Below the pieces are notes generated by a model. That model did not search any database. It was not told the DNA's origin and was given only the letters and a program-made list of their open reading frames with translations. This document shows, one piece after another, positions 10,471 to 21,681 of a DNA stretch of 64,000 nt. The stretch's first letter is position 1. The number at the start of each line of letters is the position of its first letter. The translations under genes and the position numbers were made by a program. The DNA is from Salvelinus alpinus. Taxonomy: Eukaryota; Chordata; Actinopteri; Salmoniformes; Salmonidae. The DNA lies in the NCBI RefSeq assembly GCF_045679555.1, contig NC_092099.1, positions 10,214,076 through 10,278,075 of the forward strand, read 5' to 3'.

Positions 10471-13400
10471 AATCAAATCAAATCAAATTTATTAGTCACA
10501 TACACATGGTTAGCAGATGTTAATGCGAGTGTAGCGAAATGCTTGTGCTTCTAGTTCCGACAATGCAGTAATAACAACAAGTAATCTAACCTAACAATTC
10601 CGCAACTACTACCTTATACACGCAAGTGTAAAGGGATAAAGAATATGTACATAAAGATATATGAATGAGTGATGGTACAGACGGCATAGGCAAGGTGCAG
10701 TAGATGGTATAGAGTACGGTATATACCTATGAGATGAGTACTGTAGGGTATGTAAACATAAAGTGGCATAGTTTAAAGTGGCTAGTGGTCCATGTATTAC
10801 ATAAGATGGCAAGATGCAGTAGATGATATAGAGTACAGTATATACATATACATAAGAGATGTGTAATGTAGGGTATGTAAACATTATATTAGGTGGCATT
10901 GTTTAAAGTGGCTGGTGGTACATTTTTACATAATTTCCATCAATTCCCATTTTTAAGGTGGCTGGAGCTGAGTCAGTTTGTTGGCAGCGGCCGCTAAATG
11001 TTAGTGGTGGCTGTTTAACAGTCTGATGGCCTTGAGATAGAAGCTGTTTTTCAGTCTCTCGGTCCCTGCTTGGATGCACCTGTACTGACCTCGCCTTCTG
11101 GATGATAGCGGGGTGAACAGGTAGTGGCTTGGGTGGTTGTTGTCCTTGATGATCTTTATGGCCTTCCTGTGACATCGGGTGGTGTAGGTGTCCTGGAGGG
11201 CAGGTAGTTTGCCCCGGGTGATGCGTTCTGCCGACCTCACTACCCTCTGGAGAGCCTTACGGTTGTGTGCGGAGCAGTTGCCGTACCAGGCGGTGATACA
11301 GCCCGACAGGATGCTCTCGATTGTGCATCTGTAGAAGTTTGTGAGTGCTTTTGGTGACAAGCCGAATTTCTTCAGCCTCCTGAGGTTGAAGAGGCGCTGC
11401 TGCGCCTTCTTCACAACGCTGTCTGTGTGGGTGGACCAATTCAGTTTGTCCGTGATGTGTACACCGAGGAACTTAAAACTTTCCACCTTCTCCACTACTG
11501 ACCCGTCGATGTGGATAGGGGGGAGCTCCCTCTGCTGTTTCCTGAAGTCCACAATCATCTCCTTTGTTTTGTTGACGTTGAGTGTGAGGTTATTTTCCTG
11601 ACACCACACTCCGAGGGCCCTCACCTCCTCCCTGTAGGCCGTCTCGTCGTTGTTGGTAATCAAGCCTACCACTGTAGTGTCGTCCGCAAACTTGATGATT
11701 GAGTTGGAGGCGTGCATGGCCACGCAGTCGTGGGTGAACAGGGAGTACAGGAGAGGGCTCAGAACGCACCCTTGTGGGGCCCCAGTGTTGAGGATCAGCG
11801 GGGTGGAGATGTTGTTACCTACCCTCACCACCTGGGGGCGGCCCGTCAGGAAGTCCAGGACCCAGTTGCACAGGGCGGGGTCGAGGCCCAGGGTCTCGAG
11901 CTTGATGACGAGTTTGGAGGGTACTATGGTGTTAAATGCTGAGCTGTAGTCGATGAACAGCATTCTCACATAGGTATTCCTCTTGTCCAGATGGGTTAGG
12001 GCAGTGTGCAGTGTGGTTGCGATTGCGTCGTCTGTGGACCTATTGGGTCGGTAAGCAAATTGGAGTGGGTCTAGGGTGTCCGGTAGGGTGGAGGTGATAT
12101 GGTCCTTGACTAGTCTCTCAAAGCACTTCATGATGACGGAAGTGAGTGCTACGGGGCGGTAGTCGTTTAGCTCAGTTACCTTAGCTTTCTTGGGAACAGG
12201 AACAATGGTGGCCCTCTTGAAGCATGTGGGAACAGCAGACTGGGCTAAGGATTGATTGAATATGTCCGTAAACACACCAGCCAGCTGGTCTGCGCATGCT
12301 CTGAGGACGCGGCTGGGAATGCCGTCTGGGCCTGCAGCCTTGCGAGGGTTAACACGTTTAAATGTTTTACTCACCTCGGCTGCAGTGAAGGAGAGCCCGC
12401 AGGTTTTGGTAGTGGGCCTTGTCAGTGGCACTGTATTATCCTCAAAGCGGGCAAAAAAGGTATTTAGCCTGTCTGGGAGCAAGACATCCTGGTCCGCGAC
12501 GGGGCTGCTTTTCTTTTTGTAATCCGTGATAGACTGTAGACCCTGCCACATACCCCTTGTGTCTGAGCTGTTGAATTGCGATTCAATTTTGTCTCTGTAC
12601 TGGGACTTAGCCTGTTTGATAGCCTTGCGGAGAGAATAGCTACACTGTGTGTATTCGGTCATGTTTCCGGTCACCTTGCCCTGGTTAAAAGCAGTGGTTC
12701 GCGCTTTCAGTTTCACGCGAATGCTGCCGTTAATCCACGGTTTCTGGTTTGGGAATGTTTTAATCGTTGCTCTGGGTACGACATCGTCAATGCACTTCCT
12801 AATGAACTCGCTCACCGAATCTGCATATTCATCATTGTTGTTGTTGGACGCCGTGCGGAACATATTCCAATCCGCGTGATCAAAGCAGTCTTGAAGCGTG
12901 GATTCAGATTGGTCGGACCAGCGTTGAACAGACCTGAGCGTGGGAGCTTGTAGTTTTAATTTCTGTTTGTAGGCTGGAATCAACAAAATGGAGTCGTGGT
13001 CAGCTTTTCCGAAAGGAGGGCGGGGGAGGGCCTTATATGCGTCGCGGAAGTTAGTATAACAATGGTCCAGAGTTCTGCCAGCCCTGGTCGGACAATCGAT
13101 GTGCTGATAGAATTTAGGGAGTTTTGTTTTTAGATTAGCCTTGTTAAAATCCCCAGCTACGATGAATGCAGCCTCAGGGTGTGTGGTTTCCAGTTTACAG
13201 AGAGTCAGATAGAGTTCGTTCAGGGCCATCGATGTGTCTGCTTGGGGGGGAATATATACGGCTGTGATTATGACCGAAGTGAATTCCCTTGGTAGATAAT
13301 GCGGTCTACATTTGATTGTGAGGAGTTCTAGATCAGGTGAACAGAATGACTTTAGTTCCTGAGTGTTGTTATGATGGTCACACCACGTCTCGTTAATCAT

Positions 13401-13974
13401 GAGGCATACCCCCCCGCCCCTCTTCTTACCAGAAAGATGTATGTTTCTGTCTGCGCGATGCGTGAAGAAACCAGCTGGCTGCACCGACTCCGTTAGCGTC
13501 TTTTCAGTTAGCCATGTTTCCGTGAAGCAGAGCACGTTGCAATCCCTGATGTCTCTCTCGAATGTTACCCGTGCTCGGATTTCATCGACCTTATTCTCAA
13601 GAGACTGGACATTGGCGAGTAGTATGCTAGGGAGTGGAGCGCGATGTGCTCGTCTCCGAAGCCTGACCAGGAGACCGCTACGTTTGCCCCTTTTTCGGCG
13701 TCGTGTAGCTTCGCCGGCTGGGATCAGGTCCATTGTATTGGGTGGAAGGCAAGACACTGGATCCGTTTCGGGAAAGTCATATTCCTGGTAGGAAGGGTGG
13801 TTAGTTGACGTTAATCGTATATTCAGTAGTTCCTCCCGGCTGTATGTAATGAAACTTAAGATCACCCGGGGTACCAATGTAAGAAATAACACATAGAAAA
13901 ACAAAATACTGCATATTTTCCAAGGAACGCGAAGCGAGGCAGCCATCCTGTTCGGCGCCGGAAGTAACGCCAGA
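10471..13974 (-). mobile_element. LINE A, full-length non-LTR retrotransposon
   Basis: A 3.5-kb element flanked by GGTTA at 10466-10470 and 13975-13979, which is a target duplication in LINE B. The minus-strand 5' end starts CTCTGGCGTTACTTCC, only about 28 nt before the ORF start. One long ORF (11001-13946) covers endonuclease and reverse transcriptase. A 3' UTR of about 530 nt ends in repeated TTTGATT units. The RT sequence resembles fish Rex1/CR1-type (Jockey superfamily) elements; the exact clade is unconfirmed. It appears complete. Confidence 0.85.
11001..13946 (-). CDS. LINE ORF: endonuclease-reverse transcriptase, 981 aa
   Basis: This protein would nick target DNA and copy the element's RNA into it by target-primed reverse transcription. 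An apurinic-type endonuclease occupies about residues 105-325, with ANVQSLENK at 111, TETWL at 142, GDFNKA at 265 and DHD at 316. The reverse transcriptase occupies about 530-900, with RKAAGPDGI at 536, FIDYSSAFN (catalytic Asp) at 664, GAPQGCVLSPLLY at 722 and FADDTT at 753. There are no stops or frameshifts. The N-terminal 33 residues contain a strongly hydrophobic run (about 11-33), odd for a retroelement protein. Codons and domains look complete, so the copy may encode a working enzyme. It lies inside LINE A in an inverted nest and has no relation to the host genes. Confidence 0.9.
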   Translation of the reverse strand: MAASLRVPWKICSILFFYVLFLTLVPRVILSFITYSREELLNIRLTSTNHPSYQEYDFPETDPVSCLPPNTMDLIPAGEATRRRKRGKRSGLLVRLRRRAHRAPLPSILLANVQSLENKVDEIRARVTFERDIRDCNVLCFTETWLTEKTLTESVQPAGFFTHRADRNIHLSGKKRGGGVCLMINETWCDHHNNTQELKSFCSPDLELLTIKCRPHYLPREFTSVIITAVYIPPQADTSMALNELYLTLCKLETTHPEAAFIVAGDFNKANLKTKLPKFYQHIDCPTRAGRTLDHCYTNFRDAYKALPRPPFGKADHDSILLIPAYKQKLKLQAPTLRSVQRWSDQSESTLQDCFDHADWNMFRTASNNNNDEYADSVSEFIRKCIDDVVPRATIKTFPNQKPWINGSIRVKLKARTTAFNQGKVTGNMTEYTQCSYSLRKAIKQAKSQYRDKIESQFNSSDTRGMWQGLQSITDYKKKSSPVADQDVLLPDRLNTFFARFEDNTVPLTRPTTKTCGLSFTAAEVSKTFKRVNPRKAAGPDGIPSRVLRACADQLAGVFTDIFNQSLAQSAVPTCFKRATIVPVPKKAKVTELNDYRPVALTSVIMKCFERLVKDHITSTLPDTLDPLQFAYRPNRSTDDAIATTLHTALTHLDKRNTYVRMLFIDYSSAFNTIVPSKLVIKLETLGLDPALCNWVLDFLTGRPQVVRVGNNISTPLILNTGAPQGCVLSPLLYSLFTHDCVAMHASNSIIKFADDTTVVGLITNNDETAYREEVRALGVWCQENNLTLNVNKTKEMIVDFRKQQRELPPIHIDGSVVEKVESFKFLGVHITDKLNWSTHTDSVVKKAQQRLFNLRRLKKFGLSPKALTNFYRCTIESILSGCITAWYGNCSAHNRKALQRVVRSAERITRGKLPALQDTYTTRCHRKAIKIIKDNNHPSHYLFTPLSSRRRGQYRCIQAGTERLKNSFYLKAIRLLNSHH

Positions 13975-14140
13975 GGTTAGCAGATGTTAATGCGAGTGTA
14001 GCGAAATTCTTGTACTTCTAGTTCCGACAGTGCAGTAATATCTAACAAGTAATCTAACAAATTCACAACAACTACCTTATACACACAATGTAAGGGGATG
14101 GAATAAGAATATGTACATATTATATATATATATATATATA

Positions 14141-15714
14141 CACTGCTCAAAAAAATAAAGGGAACACTTAAACAACACAATGTAACTCCAAGTCAATCAC
14201 ACTTCTGTGAAATCAAACTGTCCACTTAGGAAGCAACACTGATTGACAATAAATTTCACATGCTGTTGTGCAAATGGAATAGACAAAAGGTGGAAATTAT
14301 AGGCAATTAGCAAGACACCCCCAATAAAGGAGTGGTTCTGCAGGTGGTGACCACAGACCACTTCTCAGTTCCTATGCTTCCTGGCTGATGTTTTGGTCAC
14401 TTTTGAATGCTGGCGGTGCTTTCACTCTAGTGGTAGCATGAGATGGAGTCTACAACCCACACAAGTGGCTCAGGTAGTGCAGCTAATCCAGGATGGCACA
14501 TCAATGCGAGCTGTGGCAAGAAGGTTTGCTGTGTCTGTCAGCGTAGTGTCCAGAGCATGGAGGCGCTACCAGGAGACAGGCCAGTACATCAGGAGATGTG
14601 GAGGAGGCTGTAGGAGGGCAACAACCCAGCAGCAGGACCGCTATCTCCGCCTTTGTGCAAGAAGGAGTAGGAGGAGCACTGCCAGAGCCCTGCAAAATGA
14701 CCTCCAGCAGGCCACAAATGTGCATGTGTCTGCTCAAACGGTCAGAAACAGACTCCATGAGGGTGGTATGAGGGCCCGACGTCCACAGGTGGGGGTTGTG
14801 CTTACAGCCCAACACCGTGCAGGACGTTTGGCATTTGCCAGAGAACACCAAGATTGGCAAATTCGCCACTGGCGCCCTGTGCTCTTCACAGATGAAAGCA
14901 GGTTCACACTGAGCACATGTGACAGACGTGACAGTCTGGAGACGCCGTGGAGAACGTTCTGCTGCCTGCATCATCCTCCAGCATGACCGGTTTGGCGGTG
15001 GGTCAGTCATGGTGTGGCATTTCTTTGGGGGGCCGCACAGCCCTCCATGGGCTCGCCAGAGGTAGCCTGACTGCCATTAGGTACCGAGATGAGATCCTCA
15101 GACCCCTTGTGAGACCATATGCTGGTGCGGTTGGCCCTGGGTTCCTCCTAATGCAAGACAATGCTAGACCTCATGTGGCTGGAGTGTGTCAGCAGTTCCT
15201 GCAAGAGGAAGGCATTGATGCTATGGACTGGCCCGCCCGTTCCCCAGACCTGAATCCAATTGAGCACATCTGGGACATCATGTCTCGCTCCATCCACCAA
15301 CGCCACGTTGCACCACAGACTGTCCAGGAGTTGGCGGATGCTTTAGTCCAGGTCTGGGAGGAGATCCCTCAGGAGACCATCCGCCACCTCATCAGGAGCA
15401 TGCCCAGGCGTTGTAGGGAGGTCATACAGGCACGTGGAGGCCACACACACTACTGAGCCTCATTTTGACTTGTTTTATGGACATTACATCAAAGTTGGAT
15501 CAGCCTGTAGTGTGGTTTTCCACTTTAATTTTGAGTGTGACTCCAAATCCAGACCTCCATGGGTTGATAAATTTGATTTCCATTGATAATCTTTGTGTGA
15601 TTTTGTTGTCAGCACATTCAACTATGTAAAGAAAAAAGTATTTAATAAGAATAGTTCATTCATTCAGATCTAGGATGTGTTATTTTAGTGTTCCCTTTAT
15701 GTTTTTGAGCAGTG
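14141..15714 (+). mobile_element. Element D, Tc1/mariner-like transposon
   Basis: The 1574-bp element has terminal inverted repeats beginning CACTGCTCAAAAAAATAAAG, with the complement at the right end, and is flanked by TA on both sides. It is inserted in a TA repeat of LINE B. It carries a near-complete transposase region (14438-15456). Confidence 0.9.
14438..15456 (+). pseudogene. Tc1-family transposase, frameshifted
   Basis: The likely start is the ATG at about 14438 ([16 protein letters not shown]). The first part holds two helix-turn-helix regions ([20 protein letters not shown]) and the first catalytic Asp in LFTDESRF. The frame then breaks at about 14930-15030, where small deletions are visible. 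Thereafter QDNARPH gives the second Asp and [12 protein letters not shown] the Glu, with 34 residues between them, the DD34E spacing of Tc1. All three catalytic residues are present, but the frame is broken, so the copy should be inactive on its own. Confidence 0.85.
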
Positions 15715-16440
15715 TATATATATATATGGATGTGCGATGGCCGTGCGGCATAGGCAAGATGGAATAGATGGTATAAAATACTGTATATACATATGAGATG
15801 AGTAATGTAAGATATGTAAACATTATTAAAGTGTCATTATTTAAAGTGACTAGTGAGACCATTATTAAATCACTTTATTAAAGTGGCCAGTGATTTGAGT
15901 CTGTATATAGGCAGCAGCCTCTCTATGTTAGTGATGGCTGTTTTAACAGTTTGATGGCTTTGATATTGAAGCTGTTTTTCAGTCTCTCGGTCCCAGCTTT
16001 GATGCACTGTACTGACATCGCCTTCTGGATGATAGCGAGTTGAACAGGTTACAGGTCCTTGATTATCTTTTTGGCCTTCCTGTGACATCGGGTGCTGTAG
16101 GTGTCCTGGAGTGCAGGTAGTTTGCCCCTGGTAATGCGTTGTGCAGACCGCACTACACTTTAGAGAGCCTTGCGGTTGAGGGCGGTGCAGTTGCCGTACC
16201 AGGCGGTGATACACCCTGACAGGATGCTCTCGATTGTGCATCTGTAGAAGTTTGTGAGGGTTTTAGGTGACACCTGACACTTGTCACCTGTTGCGCCTTC
16301 TTCACGATGCTGTCTGTGTGGGTGGACCATTTCAGTTTGTCCGTGATGTGTATGCCGAGGAACTTAAAACTTTCCACCTTCATTACTGTCCCGTCGATGT
16401 AGATAGGGGGGTGCTCCCGCTGCTGTATCCTGAAGTACAC

Positions 16441-16482
16441 ATGTTGTATTCGGCGCATGTGACAAATATAATTTGATTTAAT
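16441..16482 (+). mobile_element. LINE C, distal tail segment
   Basis: It reads ATGTTGTATTCGGCGCATGT and then ACAAATATAATTTGATTT. This continues the LINE C tail interrupted at 10431; the same continuous tail, without insertion, is seen at 6390-6480. Confidence 0.75.
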
Positions 16483-17567
16483 TCAGACGGAAGACAGCAG
16501 ATCCAAAGGTTAAGGTTAGGCAATAGAGAAATTTAAATTGCTTAAGGTTAGAGTAAGGGTAGCTTTGATTCCAGCCGATTTTTCTCAAGCCATTCTCAAA
16601 TGAGAATACAGTGTTGAGATGTGGTACCGTGAGACTACAGTAAGGGGTAAGTAAGGGTTAGGGTCATTATCAGATGATTAACCTTTGATGATGCTCATGA
16701 TCAATGGCCCCATTTATACCAGGTGCTAACGTGTCCTCTCTCCTGATCTTGCCCATATTCTGATTGTGCCCATAACTTTAAAAGTGTTGACGATTAAAAT
16801 AATTGATTGCAATCAGATCTTCCCAAGTATTTCAGAAGTAGTTGGACAAATTGATTGGTTGGATTAAAGCTCATTGGTCAGAGCTTAGTAAAGGTTAGTG
16901 GGGTCTGAGGTGGATGGGGGGCGTCAGACGCGGGTTGCGACCCGCAAGGTTTCCAGTTCGAACCAAAGTTTCAACTTTTTCCCCGCCAACATTACCCAAC
17001 ATACTTCACTAATCACATTTCTAATTTATTAACATTCTAAGTGCCTCAACAGCAGTTGACTATGCACTGAGATAGAGGGTCACAGGTCCTAATCTTGCCG
17101 ATGCCCTTTCTCAAAAAAGAGATGAAGTCACTTCATCAATGGTAGAAGGCATAGATTTCAGCTTTATTGGTATTCACATTTTTTTTCAATTAGTTATTTG
17201 ACATGTACAGTGCTGCAGGTGAAATGAATATTACATAAATATATAGATTCAGATGATGCAAAAGAAGCATTAGGATCTCCCAACAGAAAACACATTTTGT
17301 TCATAATCAAACCAAAGGATTGACTGAAAGACTGATGTTACAAGATGTTACTGTAACTCAAGTGAAATTTCACCATTGTTACCGATACTGACATCATATT
17401 TCGAAGGAAAGAATCCAGGTACACCTAGTTTGTACATACGTTGGTATTCCTTGTATTTCTTTCAAGCTGGAAGCATTGTGAACTGCAACATTGACCATAT
17501 CCAAGGCATTGGATTTCTGTGTTCGACGTAACTTAGAAGGCTATCGCAGTTTTATTGTTATGAAATA
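16483..17567. other. Unassigned sequence
   Basis: It includes degenerate GGTTAAGG/TTAGGG-like units at about 16505-16665, and otherwise no recognisable gene or repeat. Confidence 0.3.
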
Positions 17568-18971
17568 CAGTGCACTCGGAAAGTATTCAGACCCCTTGAC
17601 TTTTTCCACATTTTGTTACGTTACAGCCTTACTCTAAAATGGACACATACATTATCTCCCCTCATCAATTTACACGCAATACCCCACAATGACAAAGCAA
17701 AAACAGGTTTATCAAATGTATAAAACAAACAAAATACTGTATTTACATAAGTATTCAGACCCTTCGCTATGAGACTCAAAATTGAGCTCAGGAGCATCCT
17801 GTTTCCATTGATCATCCTTGATGTTTCTACAACCTGATGATTGGAGTCCACCTGTGATATATTCAATTGATTGGACATGATTTGGTAAGGCACACCCCTG
17901 TCTATATAAGGTCCCACAGCTGACAGTGCGTGTCAGAGCAAAAACCAGGCCATGATGTCGAAGGAATTGTCCGTAGAGCTCCGAGACAGGATTGTGTCAA
18001 GGCACAGATCTGGGGAAGGGTACCAAAAAATGTCTGCAGCATTAAAGGTCCCCAAGAACACAGTGGCCTCCATAATTCTTAAATGGAAGAAGTTTGCAAC
18101 CACCAAGAATCTTCCTAGCGTTGGCCGCCCGGCCAAAATGAGCAATCGGGGGAGAAGAGCGGTGACCAAGAACCCGATGGTCACTCTGACAGAGCTCCAG
18201 AGTTCCTCTGTGGAGATAGGAGAACCTTCCAGAAGCACAACCATCTCTGCAGCACTCCTCCAATCAGGCCTTTATGGTAGAGTGGCCAAAGCCACTCCTC
18301 AGTAAAAGGCACATGTTTGCCTAAAGGCACCTAAAGGACTCAGACCATGAGAAACAAGATTCTCTGGTCTGATGAAAACCAAGATTGAACATTTTGGCCT
18401 GAATGCCAAGCGTCACGTCTGAAGGAAACCTGGCACTATCCCTACGGTGAAGCATGGGGGTGGCAGTATCATGCTGTGGGGATGTTTTTCAGGGGCAGGG
18501 ACTGGGAGACTTGTCAGAATTGAGGGAAAGATGAATGGAGCAAAGTACAGAGAAATCCTTGATGAAAACCTGCTCCAGCGCACTCAGGACCTCAGACTGG
18601 GGTGAAGGTTCACCTTCCAACAGGACAACGCAGGAATGGCTTCGGAACAAGTCTCTGAATGGCCTTGAGTGATTCTTGAACCAGATCGAACTCTGGAGAG
18701 AGACCTGAACATAGCTGTGCATCGACGCTCCCCATCCAACATGAGAGCTTTTGAGGATCTGCAGAGAAGAATGGGAGAAACTCCCCAAATACAAGCCTGT
18801 AGCGTCATACCCAAGAAAACTCGAGACTAAAAACCTGTTTTTGCTTTGTCATTATGGGGTATTGTGTGTAGATTGAGGGGGAAAAAACAATTGAATCCAT
18901 TTTAGAATAAGGCTGTAACGTAACAAAATGTGGAAAAAGTCAAGGGGTCTGAATACTTTCCGAATGCATTG
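17568..18971 (+). mobile_element. Tc1-like element, degenerate
   Basis: The inverted ends contain CGGAAAGTATTCAGACCCC and its complement, with TA flanks. The transposase starts MSKELSVELRDRIVSRHRSG at about 17955 and runs to a stop near 18303. Downstream are broken pieces of the catalytic domain, including a [16 protein letters not shown]-like region near 18450. Related copies are at 38720-40031 and about 56150-57555. Confidence 0.85.
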
Positions 18972-20717
18972 TATACAGTATATACTGTAGTGCTAGCTGT
19001 CTTCTGCATAGTAAAACATGACTTTTATCAACCAATTTATTGGAGTCAAAATCAAGCTTAATGGAAAACAACTTTTGTATGTATTGTTTTTTGCAGCTTT
19101 ATCTATAAGTTGTTAAAACATTTAGCTGAAGCAGTGATAAGTGATCTGTTTCTAAACCCTCCACCTCCCAGTTCTTAGATTAAGGAATTCAGTATGGGGA
19201 AAAAATTGGGTCACCGCTAAAATGGGCCCACAAACTAGGTTTGGTTTGCTACTAGCAAACTCCCTTAAAAGACCTTAGCTTGAAAAACAAGAAAAAAGCA
19301 GCAATATTACGGTTTGTCCCTCTTGAGATGCCGTAGCAACAACTTAGCCAATAACACTTCCTCAAAAGAGTCAAAGATAAATCAAAGATAAATCAAGAAT
19401 TATTAGTAATTAATGTTGGCATTTTTGCTGAGGAGGTCTTAGTAATTTTACATCTAACTAAGATGTTTGGTGCAGTATTTCTCATGTGAGAAAATGTGCA
19501 TGAAAATCTGTCGTCTCTCATTCAAGAATCCTGTCTATAGTTCCCACTGCTACTAGGAGTAGCACCAATCACCGACAAAGGGGCATATACTCGGGCTACC
19601 GAACTTAAACTTGCCTCAAGAAAAATGTTTGTGTGCGCGAAAAAAAAAAGACAAAACAAAGAATAACGTCACAAAATGTTGTTGTAATATACGCGCAAAC
19701 TGTTTCGACGGAGGCATTCGACAGGCTTTTAAATTTGTTTACAGAATTTTTGGGATGGTTCAAGAGATTAATCTCTCAACCCAGATTAGTGCAAATGTCA
19801 TTATAAACAGTATTTGTTGCTTTTAACTAGAATGGATTTTTGGTGTCGCATTTAAAGCACACCACCACATTTTTTGCTGAGCAAACCTAATGCCCTGCCA
19901 GCTGAATTCTCACTTGAGATACACATTCCAAACTTCAGCAATTCCAAACTTCAGCAAAACTTGATTTTCCAGTCAAATAATGTCCACTTGTTCTTTGTGG
20001 TGTATACAATAGCACCCTAATTAACGCTCTGGAAATGTACCATGTTGCCCAGCCTAGACTAATGCACCTTTTAAAGCTTCTTGAACATCGTTTGTGGTAG
20101 GGTGGGAACTGACGTGCTATGACTAAAACTCACTAATATCGCATTCTATCAAATAAACGTCATAAGAAGAAAGCCCATCAAACATATTGTGCTTGTATTA
20201 GCATTCATTAAGGACTTTGGCAGTTGTGGTCCCCTATTCCAAACAACTCAACTCTCTGTTGTGAGTATGTGTGTCTTTGGCCTGTTAAAATAGCATCGTA
20301 CTATTAAGAAGCCATTTGCTCTTAATAAAAATAACATGGCCTTTTAGAGTTGCATATTTGTGCTGTAAATTCTATGGGGCAGATGGCAGTAGTTCATCAT
20401 TGGATAGAAGACAGTACGTAAAAACCAGGGTGCTTGGTCCTAAGAACATTTTGGCCAAAACAAAAGGTATTTGTGAACCCAGCACACTTTTTGTGCCCAG
20501 AAGAAAAGTCACGGTAAAAGTGTGTGAATCCGTCCTAATGTCCTGATTTACTCATGGCATGCGGACCTAGCCAGCCCTCAGGAATGTCCTATTGTCATTG
20601 GCATTCAAATTCACAAAATGGGAGGACGCTGAACCTCTGTAAAACATTCCTCGAGCATCATTTTGTCAAAGTGACCGTAGTCAGGTCCTAGGATGCTGCA
20701 GCTCGTGGGCAGACCTG
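18972..20717. other. Unassigned sequence
   Basis: AT-rich, apparently single-copy DNA. Short ORFs such as 19611-19826 and 20316-20546 show no family motifs. No hibch terminal exon was recognised here. Confidence 0.35.
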
Positions 20718-20725
20718 CTTAATGG

Positions 20726-20981
20726 TAGGGCCGGGACGATACCAGTATCGCGATATTCTTTCCATGGCAAAAATGAAAACACGAAGCTCTTTGGTCCTTT
20801 AAAAACCTGCTGTATGTAAAATATTGTGTGCTATAGCTTGGAAAATAAATGAACGGGACTCTGGATAACAACATAATGATTTTTGTTTCCAACATCAGGG
20901 CTGAAGTTAAATTCGCTTCATGTTTTGTTTCCTTGCCACGATACTAACGAATATCGCGATACTGGTATCGTCCCGGACCTA
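20726..20981. mobile_element. hAT-type MITE, 256 bp
   Basis: Near-perfect terminal inverted repeats of about 29 bp start TAGGGCCGGGACGATACCAG (left) and end with the complement of TAGGTCCGGGACGATACCAG. It is flanked by CTTAATGG (20718-20725) and CTTCATGG (20982-20989), a 7-of-8 match to an 8-bp target duplication. It has no coding capacity and lies about 700 bp beyond the c2orf88 stop codon. Confidence 0.8.
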
Positions 20982-21303
20982 CTTCATGGGTAGTTTGAAG
21001 AATGAGTTTCCTTTGTTGGTGGATGTGGACCACAGGCCCCCTGGGACACCATTATCCAATATCCCTAACCTGGGAGCTTCTGCCTGAGAAGACAGATAGA
21101 GAGGGAGGTGTGTACCTGCTGACCCCAGCAAACATTTCAAGTGAAAAACACTTGAGGGGCCAATTAATAATTTCCTACATAGGACCTGAAATTTGGCCCC
21201 AGGATGTGGCACGCGTCAAGCAAAAAAAAAAAAAAAACGGTATACTTTTACTGAAAGGCAGAACCGGTAATTTTCAAACCAGGATTCAATGATACTCTCC
21301 TGC

Positions 21304-21309
21304 TTTATT
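21304..21309 (-). terminator. Putative c2orf88 polyadenylation signal
   Basis: TTTATT on the plus strand is AATAAA on the minus strand. It is the first such hexamer downstream of the c2orf88 stop and implies a 3' UTR of about 370 nt. Confidence 0.5.
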
Positions 21310-21681
21310 GGCTCCCAAGCCGGTTTAACCAAACACACCCCAACTCTCATCCTCTAGCTAACGATAGAGGGAAGCACATGGTCTAGATTGAATATGAGAG
21401 GAGTAGCCAAGGTCTTTGTCTGTTAGTCAAGGTCAAAATGTCACCAGATGAGTTACAACATCCAAGTATGTATTAATTAAACAGAAAAATGGCTTTGGAC
21501 CATAGATTGGGATCAACATCTTGTCATCTCCAGCTGGTACATGTTCGTAGTGTTTTGTTTCACCCTGAATCTGAGTGCTGTCTGGTCTCCTGTCTTCTGG
21601 GCATCCATTTGTCCTCCTCTCCCCAGAGGGTCAAGGTGAATCCCAGAACAGAAATGCCTCTTGCACTGCCTCTGCCCCCCC

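Larger units (their letters stand above)
10432..16435 (-). mobile_element. LINE B, 5' truncated, split by two later insertions
   Basis: A minus-strand LINE of the same lineage as LINE A. Its pieces are 10432-10470 (3' tail with CAAATCAAAT units), 13975-14140 and 15715-16435. The last piece holds a degenerate RT C-terminal region (16153-16458, FLGIHITDKLKWSTHTDSI). It is flanked by TACAC at 10427-10431 and 16436-16440, a 5-bp target duplication inside LINE C. LINE A and element D sit inside it. Frameshifts show it is dead. Confidence 0.75.

Noticed and set aside
11257-13791. Plus-strand ORFs up to 130 aa opposite the LINE
   Set aside because: They are antisense shadows of the intact 981-codon minus-strand ORF.
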